From assembly GCA_036417435.1 (NCBI GenBank), contig CM070903.1, forward strand, positions 53,544,001 to 53,608,000: DNA of 64,000 nt, given 5' to 3'. This DNA comes from Inia geoffrensis (lineage: Eukaryota; Chordata; Mammalia; Artiodactyla; Iniidae). Position numbers and translations under genes: made by a program. This document shows positions 11,286-24,600 of this stretch, piece by piece (position 1 is the stretch's first letter; each line of letters begins with the position of its first letter). The notes under the pieces are model-generated. The model saw only the letters and a program-made list of their open reading frames with translations, was not told the origin of the DNA and did not search any database.

Positions 11286-13345
11286 ATCAGGATTAATCTC
11301 CTTCACTTAAAGTCAAGTGATTATAGACATTAACTTCACATACAGAATCACTCAGGAATAGTGTTTAATTGAATAACTGAGCACTATATCCTATCAAAAC
11401 AGACACATAAAAATAACCACCACATTTCTCCCTTGGGGATCCATCAACTCAGTGAAATAAGTCAGACCATGTAAATGGCAGCATTTACCACATTAATGCT
11501 GGTCTGTAAGGGACAGTGTCTATAGAGCTTTATGATAATCTGGTACTTCTATCAGTTATGCATTTCTCAGTGCTTTGGTGAAGAGTGTGCTTTTTGGGTT
11601 CTCCTACAGACGTTGATTTCAGTTTGAATAAGTAAGCTATAGATAACAAATCTGCTCTATCATTCTTATCTTCTTAAATCTTTACATTCTTCTTTCTGTA
11701 ATATTAAGAATTTTCTGGAATGTATATTTCATTCTACATAAGCCAATCTTGAGTCAGAAGCACTCCCAGATACTTGAGCTAGCACACTGAATTACAAATC
11801 TCTGGAAATGTACACACATTGATAACTTAGACCTAACCTAAAAAATTGAAACTCTTTTCCTATTTAGGACCTCAGGAATCTATTCTTGAACAATTTTTTT
11901 TTATATTGATGCCAAGTAAATTAACAAAATCTAGAAAATATTTGCTGTAAAGCTATCTCATCCCATGCTGGGTTTTGGTTTTAGTCCCTGGTTATGCAGA
12001 GTCTGACTATTCTAAATCAAGAGGCAATGATTTTGTAGCTGTGTCATAAGGAGAGTGGGTTTTTGCTTACAAAGTATCGATAACTATCTCATGTGAGGAC
12101 TTAACAGGATCTCCAAACAAAATAGAATCAGCTTTATAAGACCGGAATGAGAGGCTGTTTCTGCTGAATTGGGAAGATTAGTAGGTTTGGAGGGCCAGAG
12201 AGCTCAGATTCCTTTGAATCCACCTAAGTATGTTCATTCCAAGTGGGAGAATTTTTTTTTTCTGAAAACTTGCACTAAATTGTATAAGAGAGTTGATGAC
12301 ACTGTACTTCAATATGTATTTTAATTTGGTAGCCTACATGATCAGCTTGTGCCTTTGATTTTTAGCTGTATCATACTAATAAGAGATCATTTTACAGCAG
12401 GCACAGACTTCTTGATAATACCATTACCTTAAGCAAAGAATTTAAAAATCTTGATTTTTGTCTTTTTCTTCAAAGCATCCTCCTTTTTCCCTCTATCCTT
12501 TGTTCTGTCTCTCCCCCCCCCCTTTTTCCTCCCTCCCTCCCTTCCCATTTTCCTCCTTCTCTTTCCCCTTCACCTTAATCTATATCTGATGGAATTACAA
12601 ACTGCCAGTCCAAATTACAGTCTCTGTATGCCTTTTTGTCTCTGTCACAGCCCATTTTAGACATCTATTGTTTTAACAAAGTCTAGTCTTTATTTCGGGT
12701 GACACTGTATAATAATTTCAGTAACCTTCTTGGTCATCCATGCACTGTATTTTGCATGTTCCCATTTTCCAATGACATCATGCCATTACTGCCTTTAATC
12801 CAAACCAGGTAAAATAATCGCAGATGATCATCTTAAGTGTTAACTTCTTACTCCAAATAATTTATGTGTTGAAAAAAGAAACCACTTATATTCAGAAGAA
12901 GTTTAATATAGAAAATTACGTGGCTAGAACATCATTCAAAGGGCTTTAGGAGAAAGTTGTAGGTTTGGTCTATAGGCTGACTTTCAGATATATACAGGAC
13001 TGACTCACAAAAGCATTATTTCACTAGAGGCCAATACTAGAGCTAAGAGTTCAAGAACACCCCTGCGGTTCTGATTCAGGCTTTGTAAAATTGGAAATAA
13101 GCTGTCATGGAAACCCTATCTTAACATGGAGGAAGAAAGAGAATAGACACTTAAACATTGCCTCTTAACACTGCCTCTCTTAAGCCTTCCAAATATTAAA
13201 ACCAGTTCATATAACAGGATCTAAATCAGATAAAAAATCTAAGTTGCAAGGGAGTCTGGAAAAGATACTTGACACCTTTCCAACCTAATAGGATGGTCGG
13301 TTAGAGGATTAGTGAGCCCTTACTCAATTTTTATCAGAAGTGGAA
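11286..13345. other. Intergenic DNA, no gene seen
   Basis: About 2 kb of AT-rich DNA without a convincing open frame, RNA gene or repeat that I recognise. A pyrimidine tract at about 12495-12570 (runs of C with CCTT and CCCTT units) is the only marked compositional feature. The 69-codon frame over that tract is low-complexity and not a gene. Confidence 0.6.
12495..12570 (+). repeat. Pyrimidine-rich tract
   Basis: Nearly pure C/T on the plus strand, including a run of ten C at about 12512-12521 and several CCTCCCT units. It could adopt triplex-like structure, but nothing else here points to a function. Confidence 0.75.
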
Positions 13346-16300
13346 ATCTGGATGTCACCAAGATGGTGACATAGGAGGCTCCTGAATTCCCTCCTCCCAT
13401 GGACACATTGAATATACAGCTGCACACAGCAGTTCCCTGTGAGAGAAATCTGGAAACTAGCTCAGTGTCTCCTACACATCAGGCAACTGAGAAAAACCAG
13501 TATCAAAACAGGAAAGTCTGAGACACACTCTCAACAAAAACCCCACCCCAGTCACAGTGCCATAAAATTGGGAGGGAACTCCCAACTCCCAGCTTTTCCC
13601 TGAGGAGTGAAGGGTTTGGGCCATACATCTAGAGCCCCAGCTTTTAATGCTTCCTCCACCCAAGAGATGGGCCCCCAAATCACCTAAGTCTGAAAGCAAA
13701 CAGGGCTTGCATTCATGAGTCCCGTGGGACCATAGCAATCGAAGAAGCAATTGTTAACAGGCATGGGTGCACTAGCCGTTGCTTTCCCCCCAGGGCTCAG
13801 TGCAGAGAGAGCAGGCAAAAACATCCATCTCCCAGTGTTTTTCTGGAAGGAATTTGATTACATACTTACCAGGCTGGTAACTGAGGGTTCAGCTTCTAAT
13901 CAGACTTAATCTAGCTGCAGACTGTGATCCTTCCAGGAGCCCAGAGGAGTCAGTGTACACTTCTCCTGCCTTCCTCTGTCTTTCCCTTCTGTCTCACTCC
14001 AACCATAAAACCAAGATGCCACCTTCTCCCTGGAAGGAGCTTGTCCACACATTTGATATTCCAACTTTTGAGGCAGCCACTCCAGCGAGGCCTGCAAATC
14101 ACCAGCTCTGATAGCCAACAGGGCTCAACCTTCACAAGCACTACAGGACCATATTAAACAAAATAAAGCAATTTTCAAATGGATAAACAGATACTTCCTG
14201 CAGCTGTCCACCCAGGGCTAAGCACAGAGGGAGCAGGCAAAAATATTCACCTCCCAGTTTGTCTTTGGAAGGGATTTGACTGCATACCTCCCCAGCTGCT
14301 GCTTGAGGTTCTGACCTCTAATCACTGCGTGTGCTAACTGGGATCCTCCAAGGAACCTGAGAGAGCTGGTGGGCACATCCCTTGATATTCCCCCCCAGCT
14401 ACCTCCAACAATAAAACCAAGTGTCCATTTTCTCCCTGGAAGGAACTTATCCACATATGTAGCACCCCAACTGTTATGGCTGTCACCCAACTCTTATTGA
14501 CTCCCAAATCTAGCACTAGGAGCTGATAGGGATTGGCATTCGTGAGTCCCAAGGGACTACACAAAACAAAAAAGCAGTTCTGTTTGGGCACATAAACAAT
14601 TCCAGACTATTTCCTCTGGCTCAGCACAGAGTGAGTGGGCAAAATACCCACCTTCCAGTTTCTCCTTGTTAGAGGCTAGACTGCATATTTAACATCCTGA
14701 CTTTCCCAGCTGCTGCCTGAAAGTCGAGCTTCCAGTTAGTCTGCATTGGGGAGCTGAAGGGCCAAGCAATTAGTAGTCATCCTGGAGCCTGAACAGGCAT
14801 AAGGACATTTCCCACGCCTTTGGGAAACTGACAGGTCTTGGCATATCCTCAACTTCCGGGAGCCACCAAGACGGCGCCTTAGACGATCACAGAGGTTTGA
14901 GAGGCAACAAGGAGCTCTGGTCTGGCTAATTGACAAGGTTCATCTACACAAGGCCAGTTTGTCAAGATGGAGAGAAGTTCCTGTTTTATCTAATGTGCAG
15001 AAACCAAAACAGAGTTAAGGAAAATGAAGAGACAGGATTATATGTTCCAACCAAAAGTATAAGATAAATCTCCCCAAAACCAACCTTAATGAAACAGATA
15101 AGTCATTTACCCAATAAATAAGAATTTAGATAAGAGTTCAAATTAATAGTCATAAAGATGCTCACTGAGGTAAGGAGACCAATGCATGAGGAAAGTGAGA
15201 ATTTCAACAAATATTATTTGAAATGTAATTTCAAAAAATATTAAAAAGTACCAAATAGAAACCATAGAACTGATGAATACAATAACTGAACTGAAAAATT
15301 CAGTAAGGGGTTCAATAACAGACTAGATCAAATTTAAGAAGATTTAACTCCTGTCATGCATCTTCTGCTATCACAAAAGTATGAAACCAGAAATCAATTA
15401 TAAGAGGAAAACTGGAAAATACACAAATGTGGATATGAAACAAAATAGCTCCTGAACAACCAACCAATCAAAGAAGAAATCAAAGGAGAAATCAAAAAAT
15501 AACTTGAGATAAATGAAAATGGAAACAAACATTCCAAACTTACAGGTTGCAGCAAAAGCAGTTCTAAAAGGGAAGTTTATAGTAATAAATTAAGAAAAAT
15601 CTCAAATAAACAACCTAACTTTAAACCTCAAGGAACTAGAAGAACAAACTCAACCCAAAGTTAGTAGAAGGAAGAAAATAGCAAAGATCAGAGTAGAAAT
15701 AAGTAGAGCCTAGAAAGACAATAGAAAAGATCAATGAAACTAGGAGCTGTTTTTTTTCTTTCTTTTTTTTTTTTTTTTTTTGGAGAAAATAAACTGACAA
15801 ATGTTTAGCTAGATGAACTAAGAGAAAAAGAGACAAAATCAGAAATGAAAGAAGAGACATTACAATTGATAACAAGAAATACTAAGGATCATAAACTACT
15901 ATGAATAATTATATGCCAACAAATTAGATGACCTAGAAGAGATAGATACAGTCCGAGAAATGAACAATCTACCAAGACTGAATCATGAAGAAATAGAAAA
16001 TCTGAACAGATCAATTACTAGTAAGGAAATTGAATCAGTAATCAAAAACCTCTCAACAAAAGTCCAGGACCACATGGCTTCACTGTTGAACTCTACCAAA
16101 GATTTCAAGAAGAATTAATGCCAATCCTTCTTAAATTCTTCCAAAAACAAGAAGAGGAGAGAATACGTTCTCATTCATTTTATGAGGCCAGCATTATCAT
16201 GTCACCAAAGCCAGACAAAGACACTAAAAAGAGAAGAAAATTACAGGTCAAGATCCCTGATGAACATAGGTGAAAAATGTCAACAAAATATTGCCAAAAA

Positions 16301-16432
16301 ACAAAGTTCAACAGTACATTAAAGTGATCAAACACCACGGTCAAGTAAGATTTATTCCTGGGGTGCAAGGATGGTTCAACATATGCAAATCAATAAAGTA
16401 ATAAATGACATCAACTAAATAACAAATGTTAT

Positions 16433-16760
16433 ATGATCATCCCAATAGATGCAGAGAAAGCATTTGACATAATGGAGTATCCTTTCATGATAAAAACTCC
16501 CAACAGATTAGATATAGGTAGAATGTGCCCCAACATAATAAAGACCATATATGACAAGCCCACAGCTAAGTTCATACTCAAAGGTGTAAAACTGAAAGCT
16601 TTTCCTCTAAGATTAGGAAAAAGATAAGAATGCCCACTCTTGCCATGTTTATTCAGCATCATCCTAGCCAGAGCATTTGGGCTAGACAAAGAAATAAAAG
16701 GCATCCATATTGGAAAGGAAGAAGTAAAATTGTTTCTCTTTGCAAGTGACATGATATTTT
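16433..16760 (+). pseudogene. L1 reverse-transcriptase relic with FASD in place of FADD
   Basis: Frame 16433-16627 keeps IPIDAEKAFDIMEYPFMIKT and the text up to RLGKR. Frame 16640-16840 continues with [20 protein letters not shown] and then LFASDMIFY. The catalytic FADD has become FASD, so the first aspartate of the pair is lost. The text then runs straight into a TA microsatellite. A stop separates the two frames. It is a dead fragment of the surrounding L1. Confidence 0.85.
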
Positions 16761-16804
<44 letters not shown>

Positions 16805-16840
16805 ATATATATATATATATACACACATACACATATATAA
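16759..16840. repeat. TA/TG/TA compound microsatellite
   Basis: Alternating TA units, a short TG block, TA units again and an ACAC block lie inside the L1 reverse-transcriptase relic just downstream of FASD. It has replaced or expanded L1 coding sequence there. Confidence 0.95.
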
Positions 16841-17600
16841 TTCTAAAGACTGCCAAAAAACTAATTAAAAAATTCAGTAAAGTTACAGGATACAAAATCA
16901 ATACGCAAAAATCAGTTGTATTTCTATACACTGACAAAGAACTATGAGAAAGAAAAATTAAGAAGACAATCCCTTTTACAAAAAACAACCAAAAGGGAAA
17001 AAAAATTAGGAATAAATTTAACGAAGCACGTGAAATATCTGTACATAGAAAACTATAAAATATTGATGAAACTAATAATATATAAAGAAAGCAAGCAGAA
17101 ATAAATGTGTACATTGTGTTCATTGACCGGAAGAATTTATATTGCTTCAGTGTCCATATTATCCAAAGTGATCTACAGATTCAATACAATGCCTATCAAA
17201 ATTCCAATGGCATTTTCCACAGAAGTAGAAAACAAAACATTTTTAACATTTGTGTGGAACCACAAAAGACCCCAAATAGCCAAAGCAATCTTGAGAAAGA
17301 ACAAAGCTGGAGACATCCCACTTCCTGATTTCAAACTATATTACAAAGCTATGATAATGAAAACAGTATGATATTGGCACAAAAACAGACACATAGATCA
17401 ATGAAATAGAGCAGACCACCCAGAAATAAACCCATGCCTATATGGTCAGTTATCAACAAAGGCACCATGAATATACAATGGGGAAAGTATAGTCTCTTCA
17501 ATAAATGGTGCTGAGAAAACTGAATATAGACATGAAAAAGAGTGAAACTGGACCCCTACCTCATACAACACACAAACACACACTCAAAATAGATCTACTC

Positions 17601-17807
17601 TTTTTTTTTTTTTTTTTGGGGGGGTACGCGGGCCTCTTACTGCTGTGGCCTGCGGAGCACAGGCTCCAGATGCGCAGGCCCAGCAGCCATGGCCCACGGG
17701 CCCAGCCGCCCCGCGGCATGTGGGATCTTCCCGGACCGGGACACGAACCAGTGTCCCCTGCATCGGCAGGTGGACCCTCAACCACTGCGCCACCAGGGAA
17801 GCCCTGT
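17601..17807 (-). mobile_element. tRNA-derived SINE (CHR-2-like), minus strand
   Basis: The poly(A) tail appears as 17 T at 17601-17617. The body is the reverse complement of the 1857 SINE. The head ends GCGCCACCAGGGAAGCC at 17788-17804. The octamer TCTACTCT flanks it (17594-17601 and 17808-17815), overlapping the tail by one base, and fits a target duplication. It is inserted in the old plus-strand L1 3' region. Confidence 0.9.
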
Positions 17808-18093
17808 TCTACTCTTGAATTAAGACCCAATACCATAAAACTCCTAAAGGAAAACATAGGGTAAGATGCTTGCCATTAGTCTTGGCAGTGAATTTTTGGA
17901 TTTGACACCAAAGCAAAGACAGTAAAGCAAAAATCAACATAAAAAGCTTCTGCACAGCCATGCAAACCACCAACAAAATGAAAAGGCAGCCTACCAAATG
18001 GGATAAAATATTTGCAAATCACATATCCAATAAGGAACAAGGAGCTCATACAATTCAATAGAAAAAAAAAACCTATTTAAAAATGGGCAAAGG

Positions 18094-18444
18094 GGGACTT
18101 CCCTGGTGGTCCAGTGGTAAAGAATCTGCCTTCCAATGCAGGGGACGCAGGTTTGATTCCTGGTCGGGGAACTAAGATCCCACATGCCACAGGGCAACTA
18201 AGCCCACACCACAACTATAGCTCACATGCCTCAGTGAGAGAGCCCACACTCTCTGGAGCTCACACGCCACAACTAGAGAGAGAAAACCCACATGCCACAA
18301 CTAGAGAGAAGCCCGAGCACCACAACGAAGAGCCCATGTGCTGTAATGAAAGATCCCACATGCCTTGATGAAGATCCCATGTTCTGCAACTAAGACCCAC
18401 TGCAGTCAAATAAATAAATAAATAAGGAAAAATAAATATTTTTT
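18094..18444 (+). mobile_element. tRNA-derived SINE (CHR-1-like) with expanded body
   Basis: Head GGACTTCCCTGGTGGTCCAG and B box GGTTTGATTCC, then a long body in which CACATGCCACAACTAGAGAG-like units recur several times, and a (AATA)n tail. TTAAAAATGGGCAAAGG (18077-18093) and TTAAAAATGTGCAAAGG (18445-18461) form a 17-bp target duplication with one mismatch. At about 350 bp it is longer than the other CHR-1-like copies here because of the repeated body. Confidence 0.9.
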
Positions 18445-18900
18445 TTAAAAATGTGCAAAGGACCTGAATAGACATTTTAACAAAGAATACATACAAATGA
18501 CCAACAGGTACATACAAAGGTACTCAACAACAGTAATCATCAGGGAAATGCATATCAAAACCACAAGACAGCACTTCACATTTGTTATGATGGCTCTTAT
18601 CAAAAAGACGAGATAGCAAGTGTTGACATGGAGAAAAGGGAAATCTTTTGCACTGTTAGAGTGTAAACTGGTACAGCCACTATGGAAAATAGTATGTAGG
18701 TTCCTCAAGAAATTAAAGATGGAACTACTGTATGATCCAGCAGTCCCACTTCCAGGAATATATCCAAAGAAAATGAAATCATTATCTCAGTGAGATATCT
18801 GTACTCCCATGTTCATTGCAGCATTATTACAATAACTAAGGTATGCAAACAACCTAGGTGTTCATTGTTCATTGATGGATGAATGGATAAAGAAAATGTT

Positions 18901-19070
18901 ATGTATATGTATGTATATATACATATGTATGACACATACAGTTATAAATGTATACAATATTAATATACACAGTGGTATATATATCAGTATATATACACAG
19001 ACATGATGTTATATGTATATATATGTATATACATGCAATGTTATGAATATTATGTATACATATACACACA
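18901..19070. repeat. TA-rich degenerate microsatellite
   Basis: Irregular TATGTATA and ATATACAC units within the 3' part of the old L1, at the position where the GTATATATA-type stretch of L1 ORF2 ends is normally short. It has expanded after insertion. Confidence 0.8.
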
Positions 19071-19465
19071 ATGGAATATTATTCAGCCTTAAAAAAAATA
19101 GGGAAATCTTGCCATTTGGGACAACATGGATGAATCTGTAGTGCATTATGCTAAGTGAAGTAAGCCAGACAAAGACAAATACTGAATGGTATCACTAATA
19201 TGTAGAATGAAAAAAAAAAGTCATAGAAACAGTGAATGGTGGTTTCTGGGGCTGGGGCCAGGGCCGGGGGTGGGAGAATCAGGGAGATGTTGGTAAAAGG
19301 GTACAAACTTTCAGTTATAAGATGAATTCAGTGTGAGGATCTAATGTATAACATGGTGAGTATAGTTGGTAACACTGTATTGCATAATTTAACTTTGCAG
19401 AGAGATTACAACTTACGTGTTCTCACACAAAAAAGTAGAAATTTATGCAGTGAAGACACGCCTTG

Positions 19466-21740
19466 TGAAGTTGTTTTGTTAAGGATTTGTCCTGCAGCCT
19501 TCAGTCACATGTGGAGTCATGTGTTGTTAAAATCCTACAATTTCTGTTGTAGATTATAGGATGCCTGGCCCTCATTCTGACAGTGATCCCGCTCTGTCTG
19601 TGCCCAGGAAGTAGGTGACCGGTAGACTGGAGACAGGACTGCTGTGAAGGGCACTGAGCTCATTCTCAGGACCTGTCTGGTGTACCACCCAGATGATTAG
19701 CCTAGACAGGCCTCCCTATTTCATAGTAGGGATACTGACCATAGATCTGGCACATTAATAATCCTATGCCTCATATATGACACAGGACCCTAAGACACTT
19801 AAAAAATTGGGGGTACCTCTACAGTGGTGGGATGGTAAAATAACTCTGGGGTTGGAGGAGCCCTGATTTGTGATTAAGTGTTTTCAGAATGTAAGTTCTC
19901 CCTCTGAGATCATGGCCAGCCGATGTGGAGCTACCAACATGATGCCATTGAAAATGGAAATAGATGTGCGTAATCAGCTCTTGAGGACCTTCCAGGGAGG
20001 GCTCCAGCACCTCAGGCTTCCTAGCAGAGTAGAAGAAGTGTTCACTTAGGTACAGCTTTGGCTTGCCCTGAAGTCAGACTGAGGCCTGTTAGGACACTTG
20101 CTCAGTGTGGTTCTGAAGCTATTACCACTACTGGGTAGTTCTGGAGTAAAGGGAGAGGGTTAGAAGGCTAGCAGTGGTGTTTGATTCAAGGTGTTTGGTA
20201 CAATCTCTGTGACTTCTGTCTGAAGAGGGATAGAGGGTGTGTCAGTCTGGGGTTCCCAGACTGGCTGGTTGGGCCACCTTTAGAAAGCTGCTGAGTACAC
20301 ACCCGATTATCCTTAAATCTAGGACTGCTTCTTTCCTTCTCAGAATTTATGTCAGTTTATTATAGATATTCATTAGCATCTCATTAATATTTCATTTCAT
20401 TAATTAATATTCATTAATGAAAAAGTAAAGCTGTGCACATTTTGAATAGAAATAAAGTGATGTTGGACGTCTTTGAAAAGTATAAAATGCACAGAGAAGT
20501 TCAGTTCTGTCTAAAAGCAGTCTACCAATTGCTTGATTCACTTACATGCCCATGAACTGCCCCCAGATGGTCCTGGATTATATTACAATAAAATAAATTA
20601 TCCTTTTGGATTCCTTGTGAGCAGTGTTCAAATACAGATATACTTTCCATTTGTTTTGATAAATAGACAAATGTGTACCTTTTAAATCTTCCTTATAAGT
20701 CAGGTGCCTTTATATCTCTCTTCTTCAGATATTTTGCAACCAAATATTGAATGCAAAGAAATCTATCCTGGGTCTCAATAAAGTAATATTTCTTTCTTTT
20801 ATTTATGATAAAGACCTTCATATTATTCACATCTAAGAACACAGTAAAATCTCAAAAGAATGAATAGTGAGAATTAATGATAATAACTATTATTAATATA
20901 AATGAGAAGTATTTTGGGTAATTCTTCAGTTGTGGAAGGATTCAGAGGTGCCTCTTAGCGAGACACTGGACTTGAGAAGATGAAATCTACTTCAATGACT
21001 TTCTGCCCCCATTTCTAAATCAACCTGCCAATTTCTTATCTACAACTGAGATCATTCATTCAAAAATGTGTTATATAACTACAGTCTCTGAAGTCCTCTT
21101 TGCCCACCTTTAAATTGCTGTGATGCATAGACAGCTATGAATTGCTTCAAGGGAGATAGAAAAGAAATCTAATCAAAAGATAAGTGAAAATTAATTTCAA
21201 AAACATTTAGTGCAAATAGCCAAAACTAATAAAGAACTCCGGAACAGTGGATGACAATACCTTTTTGATTGTCAGTCTCATCAGTTCATCACAATTTAAA
21301 TATTTTAAGAAAAATTCAAAAGTTTTGGAAAAAAATTTAGCCTTACACACTAGATCCACGCCACTCGTTTTGTGGTCTCAACAGTCTCTTCCTTGTGCTG
21401 TGTTCCCTACCAAAGACAGTAGTAATTGATTAAGAAACTTTTCAGCTGGAGAAAAACTGTCAAAACAGGTGAAAATCTTACAATAAAGGTTGACCTAAAA
21501 TGGAAGCCAAGTTAAACTAAGGCTGGATTTCCACCAGATGGGAATATTGGGGCAATATTTTTACATATTAGATGAGGAGTTGATCTAAATGATTTATAAA
21601 GCACTCTTCCTCCCTAAATTTCTGTCTCCACATACAAAAATAAGTGATGGATGTTTCAGTCAGTGAACTGTATCATAGAACCCAAGTGTACCGTAAAGTT
21701 ACCTGTCTACATATCGTGATGTCACTTTATAAGCTTCACA
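19466..21740. other. Intergenic DNA, no gene seen
   Basis: Mostly AT-rich unique DNA. I find no exon-like frame and no repeat that I can name with confidence. An AT-rich TTCATTAAT cluster lies at about 20365-20420. The region 21741-21790, just before the next L1, contains ACAGATGAGGAAACTG, typical of a MIR or L2 relic cut by that L1. Confidence 0.5.
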
Positions 21741-21814
21741 GAGTCATGGAATATCCAACCCTCTATTTAACAGATGAGGAAACTGTGCTTACTCCTGCTT
21801 TGTATCACCATAAA

Positions 21815-23541
21815 ATAAAATAAAATACCTAGGAATAAACCTACCTAGGGAGACAAAAGACCTGTATGCAGAAATCTGTAAGACACTGATGAAAGAAATT
21901 AAAGATGCTACAATCAGATGGAGAGATATACATGTTCTTGGATTGGAAGAATCAATTTTGTGAAAATGACTATACTACCCAAAGCAATCTACAGATTCAA
22001 TGCAACCCCTATCAAATTACCAATGGCATTTTTTACAGAACTAGAAGGAAAAATCTTAAAATTTGTATGGAGACACAAAAGACCCCAAATAGCCAAAGCA
22101 GTCTTGAGGGGAAAAAGACGGAGCTGGAAGAATCAGATTCCCTGACCTCAGTCTATACTACAAAGCTACAGTAATCAAGACAATAGGCTACTGGCACAAA
22201 AACAGGAATATAGATCAGTGGAACAGGATAGAAAGCCCAGAGATAAACCCACGCACCTATTGTCAACTAATCTATGACAAAGGAGACAAGGATATACAAT
22301 GGAGAAAAGTTTCTTCAATAAGTGGTGCTGGGAAAACTGGACAGCTACATATAAAGAATGAAATGAGAATACTCCCTAACACCATACACAAAATAAACTC
22401 AAAATGGATTAGAGACGTAAATATAAGACCGGACACTATAAAACTCTTAGAGGAAAACATAGGAAGAACACTCTTTGACATAAATCACAGCAAGATCTTT
22501 TTTGATCCACCTCCTAGAGTAATGGTAATAAAAGGAAAAATAAACAAATGGGACCTAATGAAACTTCAAAGCTTTTGCACAGCAAAGGAAACTACTAAGA
22601 AGATGAAAAGACAACCCTTCAAATGGGAGAAAATATTTGCAAATGAATAAACGGACAAAGGACTAATCTGCAAAATATATAAACAGCTCATGCAGCTCAA
22701 TATTAAAAAAACAACCCAATCCAAAAATGGGCAGAAGACCTAATTAGATATTTCTCCAGAGAAGACATACAGATGGCCAAGAAGCACATGAAAAGCTGCT
22801 CAACATCACTAATCATTAGAGAAGTGCAAATCAAAACTACAATGAAGTATCACCTCACACCAGTCATAATGGGCATCATCAGAAAATCTACAAACAACAG
22901 ATGCTGGAGAGGGTGTGGAGAAAAGGGAACCCTCTTGCACTGTTGGTGGGAATGTAAATTGATAACAGCCACTATGGAGAACAGTATGGAGGTTCCTTAA
23001 AAAAAACTAGAAATAGAATTACCATATGACCCAGCAATGCCACTACTGGACATATACGCAGAGAAAAACATAATTCAAAAAGACACATGTGCCCCAATGT
23101 TCATTGCAGCAGTATTTACAATAGCCAGGACATGGAAGCAACCTAAAAGCCCATTAACAGACTAATGGACAAAGAAGCTGTGGTACATATATACAGTGGA
23201 CTATTAATTAGCCATAAAAAGGAATGAAATTGGGTCATTTGTAGCGACGTGGATGGATCTAGAGACTGTCATACAGAATGAAGTAAGTCAGAAAGAGAAA
23301 AACAATACTGTATATTAACACACATACGTGGAACCTAGAAAAATAGTACAGATGAACCAGTTTGCAGGGCAGAAATTGAGACCCAGATGTAGAGAACAAA
23401 CATACAGACACCAAGGGGGGAAAGCGGCGGGGGTGGTGGTGGAGGGATGAATTGGGAGATTGGGATTGACATATATACACTAATATGTATAAAATGGATA
23501 ATAACCTGCTGTATAAAAAAATAAAATTCGAAAAAAAAATT
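21815..23541 (+). mobile_element. 5'-truncated L1, plus strand
   Basis: It begins in late ORF2 (AATAAAATACCTAGG near 21818) and runs to a 3' UTR and an A-rich end at about 23541. The frames at 21918-22145 and 22363-22650 hold typical ORF2 C-terminal text ([38 protein letters not shown]). The frame at 22773-23000 keeps [20 protein letters not shown]. Frameshifts separate them. It is relatively similar to the full-length copy at 4071, so it is not among the oldest. No clear target duplication was found. Confidence 0.9.
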
Positions 23542-23980
23542 GCTGTAGAATTTCCCCCTTGTTTTGAAAACTTCTGAGAGCAGTTTACAAAGTCTGCCAG
23601 TAGTTGAAAGATGCTTTTTAAATGCACTTTAAAAAATACAGTGCACTTAGAATTAAATCACCAGGCAGCTCCCAACTATAAGGCAAATGAAACTACACAT
23701 TGCATTTATAGGGTACATTTTATCTGGAGGAATCCCAGGGCACTTTGTAACCTGCTTAGAAAACATCTAGGAATCAGCACACCTACAACTGGAACAGTGC
23801 TGCCTGTGGGGCTATCTGGCAGCTCTTTAGCAAGACAGCCGAGCCACACTCAGACAGGGGCAAGGAGGCCCCAGCCTAACCAAATACATGTCGACTCCCA
23901 ATTCAGGCTGTGAAGCTGGTATTACAAAGCATGGTCTTTACACTGGGACCAGCCATATGGGAAATTATAGTATTTTTCTC
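23542..23980. other. Intergenic DNA, no gene recognised
   Basis: A 100-codon plus-strand frame lies at 23611-23913, but the protein has no family motif I recognise and shows no splice-site or start context that would support it. I treat it as chance. Confidence 0.5.
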
Positions 23981-24195
23981 TCATAGCATAATGAATAAAG
24001 CATGGGCTTTGGAGTCAGACCATCCTTGGAGCAGAACCCAGTTTGACCATTTTACTAGCTGTGTGACCTTGGGCAAGTTATGTAACTGCTCAAAATCTCA
24101 ACTTCCTTATATATATTACTTTATATAGTAAATGAGATGATATAAGACCTTAGCTCAGTGCTTGGGACATAGCAGATGTTCAACAAATCTTCATT
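23981..24195 (+). mobile_element. MIR SINE, plus strand
   Basis: It contains the MIR core in order: GCATGGGCTTTGGAGTCAGA, TACTAGCTGTGTGACCTTGG, GCAAGTTATGTAACTGC, and the 3' part GCTCAGTGCTTGGGACATAG. MIR is an ancient tRNA-derived mammalian SINE. Confidence 0.9.
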
Positions 24196-24344
24196 TTCTT
24201 CTTTTGCTTACTGATTAGAAAAATCATCTTTTCCTTTTAAACAGTATTTTGTACCTAAATTTGCTTTCTTATGCTCACCACCATTTTAGATAACCCATAT
24301 ACACACATAATATGTAATGTACATGTTATATGTATATCAGGATA

Positions 24345-24600
24345 CTATTATTTTATTTTTTTAATTAACTTTTTTGGAGCATAGTTTCTTTACAACGTTG
24401 TGTTAGTTTCTACTGTACAGCAACGCGAATCAGCTATGCGTATACGTATATCCCCTCTTCTTTGGATTTCCTTCCCGTTTAGGTCACCACAGACCATTGA
24501 GTAGAGTTCCCTGTGCTCTACAGTAGGTTCTCATTAGTTATCTATTTTATACATAGTATCAATAGTATATAAATGTCAATCCCAATCTCCCAATATTTGA
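24345..24600 (-). mobile_element. L1 3'-end fragment, minus strand
   Basis: The plus strand reads TTTTTTAATTAACTTTTTTG, then TACAACGTTGTGTTAG, CTACTGTACAGCAACG and a late piece ATGTCAATCCCAATCTCCCA. This is the reverse complement of an L1 3' UTR. It is only about 250 bp long, so strongly 5'-truncated. Confidence 0.75.

Larger units (their letters stand above)
13346..19465 (+). mobile_element. Old L1, plus strand, with internal deletion and insertions
   Basis: It starts with an old L1 5' end (CAAGATGGTGACATAGGAGG near 13359) and a long 5' UTR with a repeated, diverged unit at about 13800, 14200 and 14620 (CTCCCAG, then GGAAGG, then a GACTGCATA-like run). The ORF1 N-terminal text lies near 15100-15330. 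The sequence then jumps to mid-ORF2 (from about 15345), so the ORF1 C-terminus and the endonuclease are missing. Reverse-transcriptase text runs 15900-16760. The C-terminal and 3' UTR text ends near 19465. Two SINEs and AT microsatellites have been added. It has no intact frame. Confidence 0.85.

Noticed and set aside
16659..17123. 154-codon minus frame with hydrophobic and TYIYI-type repeats
   Set aside because: It is antisense to an L1 and runs through a TA/CA microsatellite.
23611..23913. 100-codon plus frame
   Set aside because: No recognisable protein, and it is bordered by an L1 end and a MIR. Best read as random.
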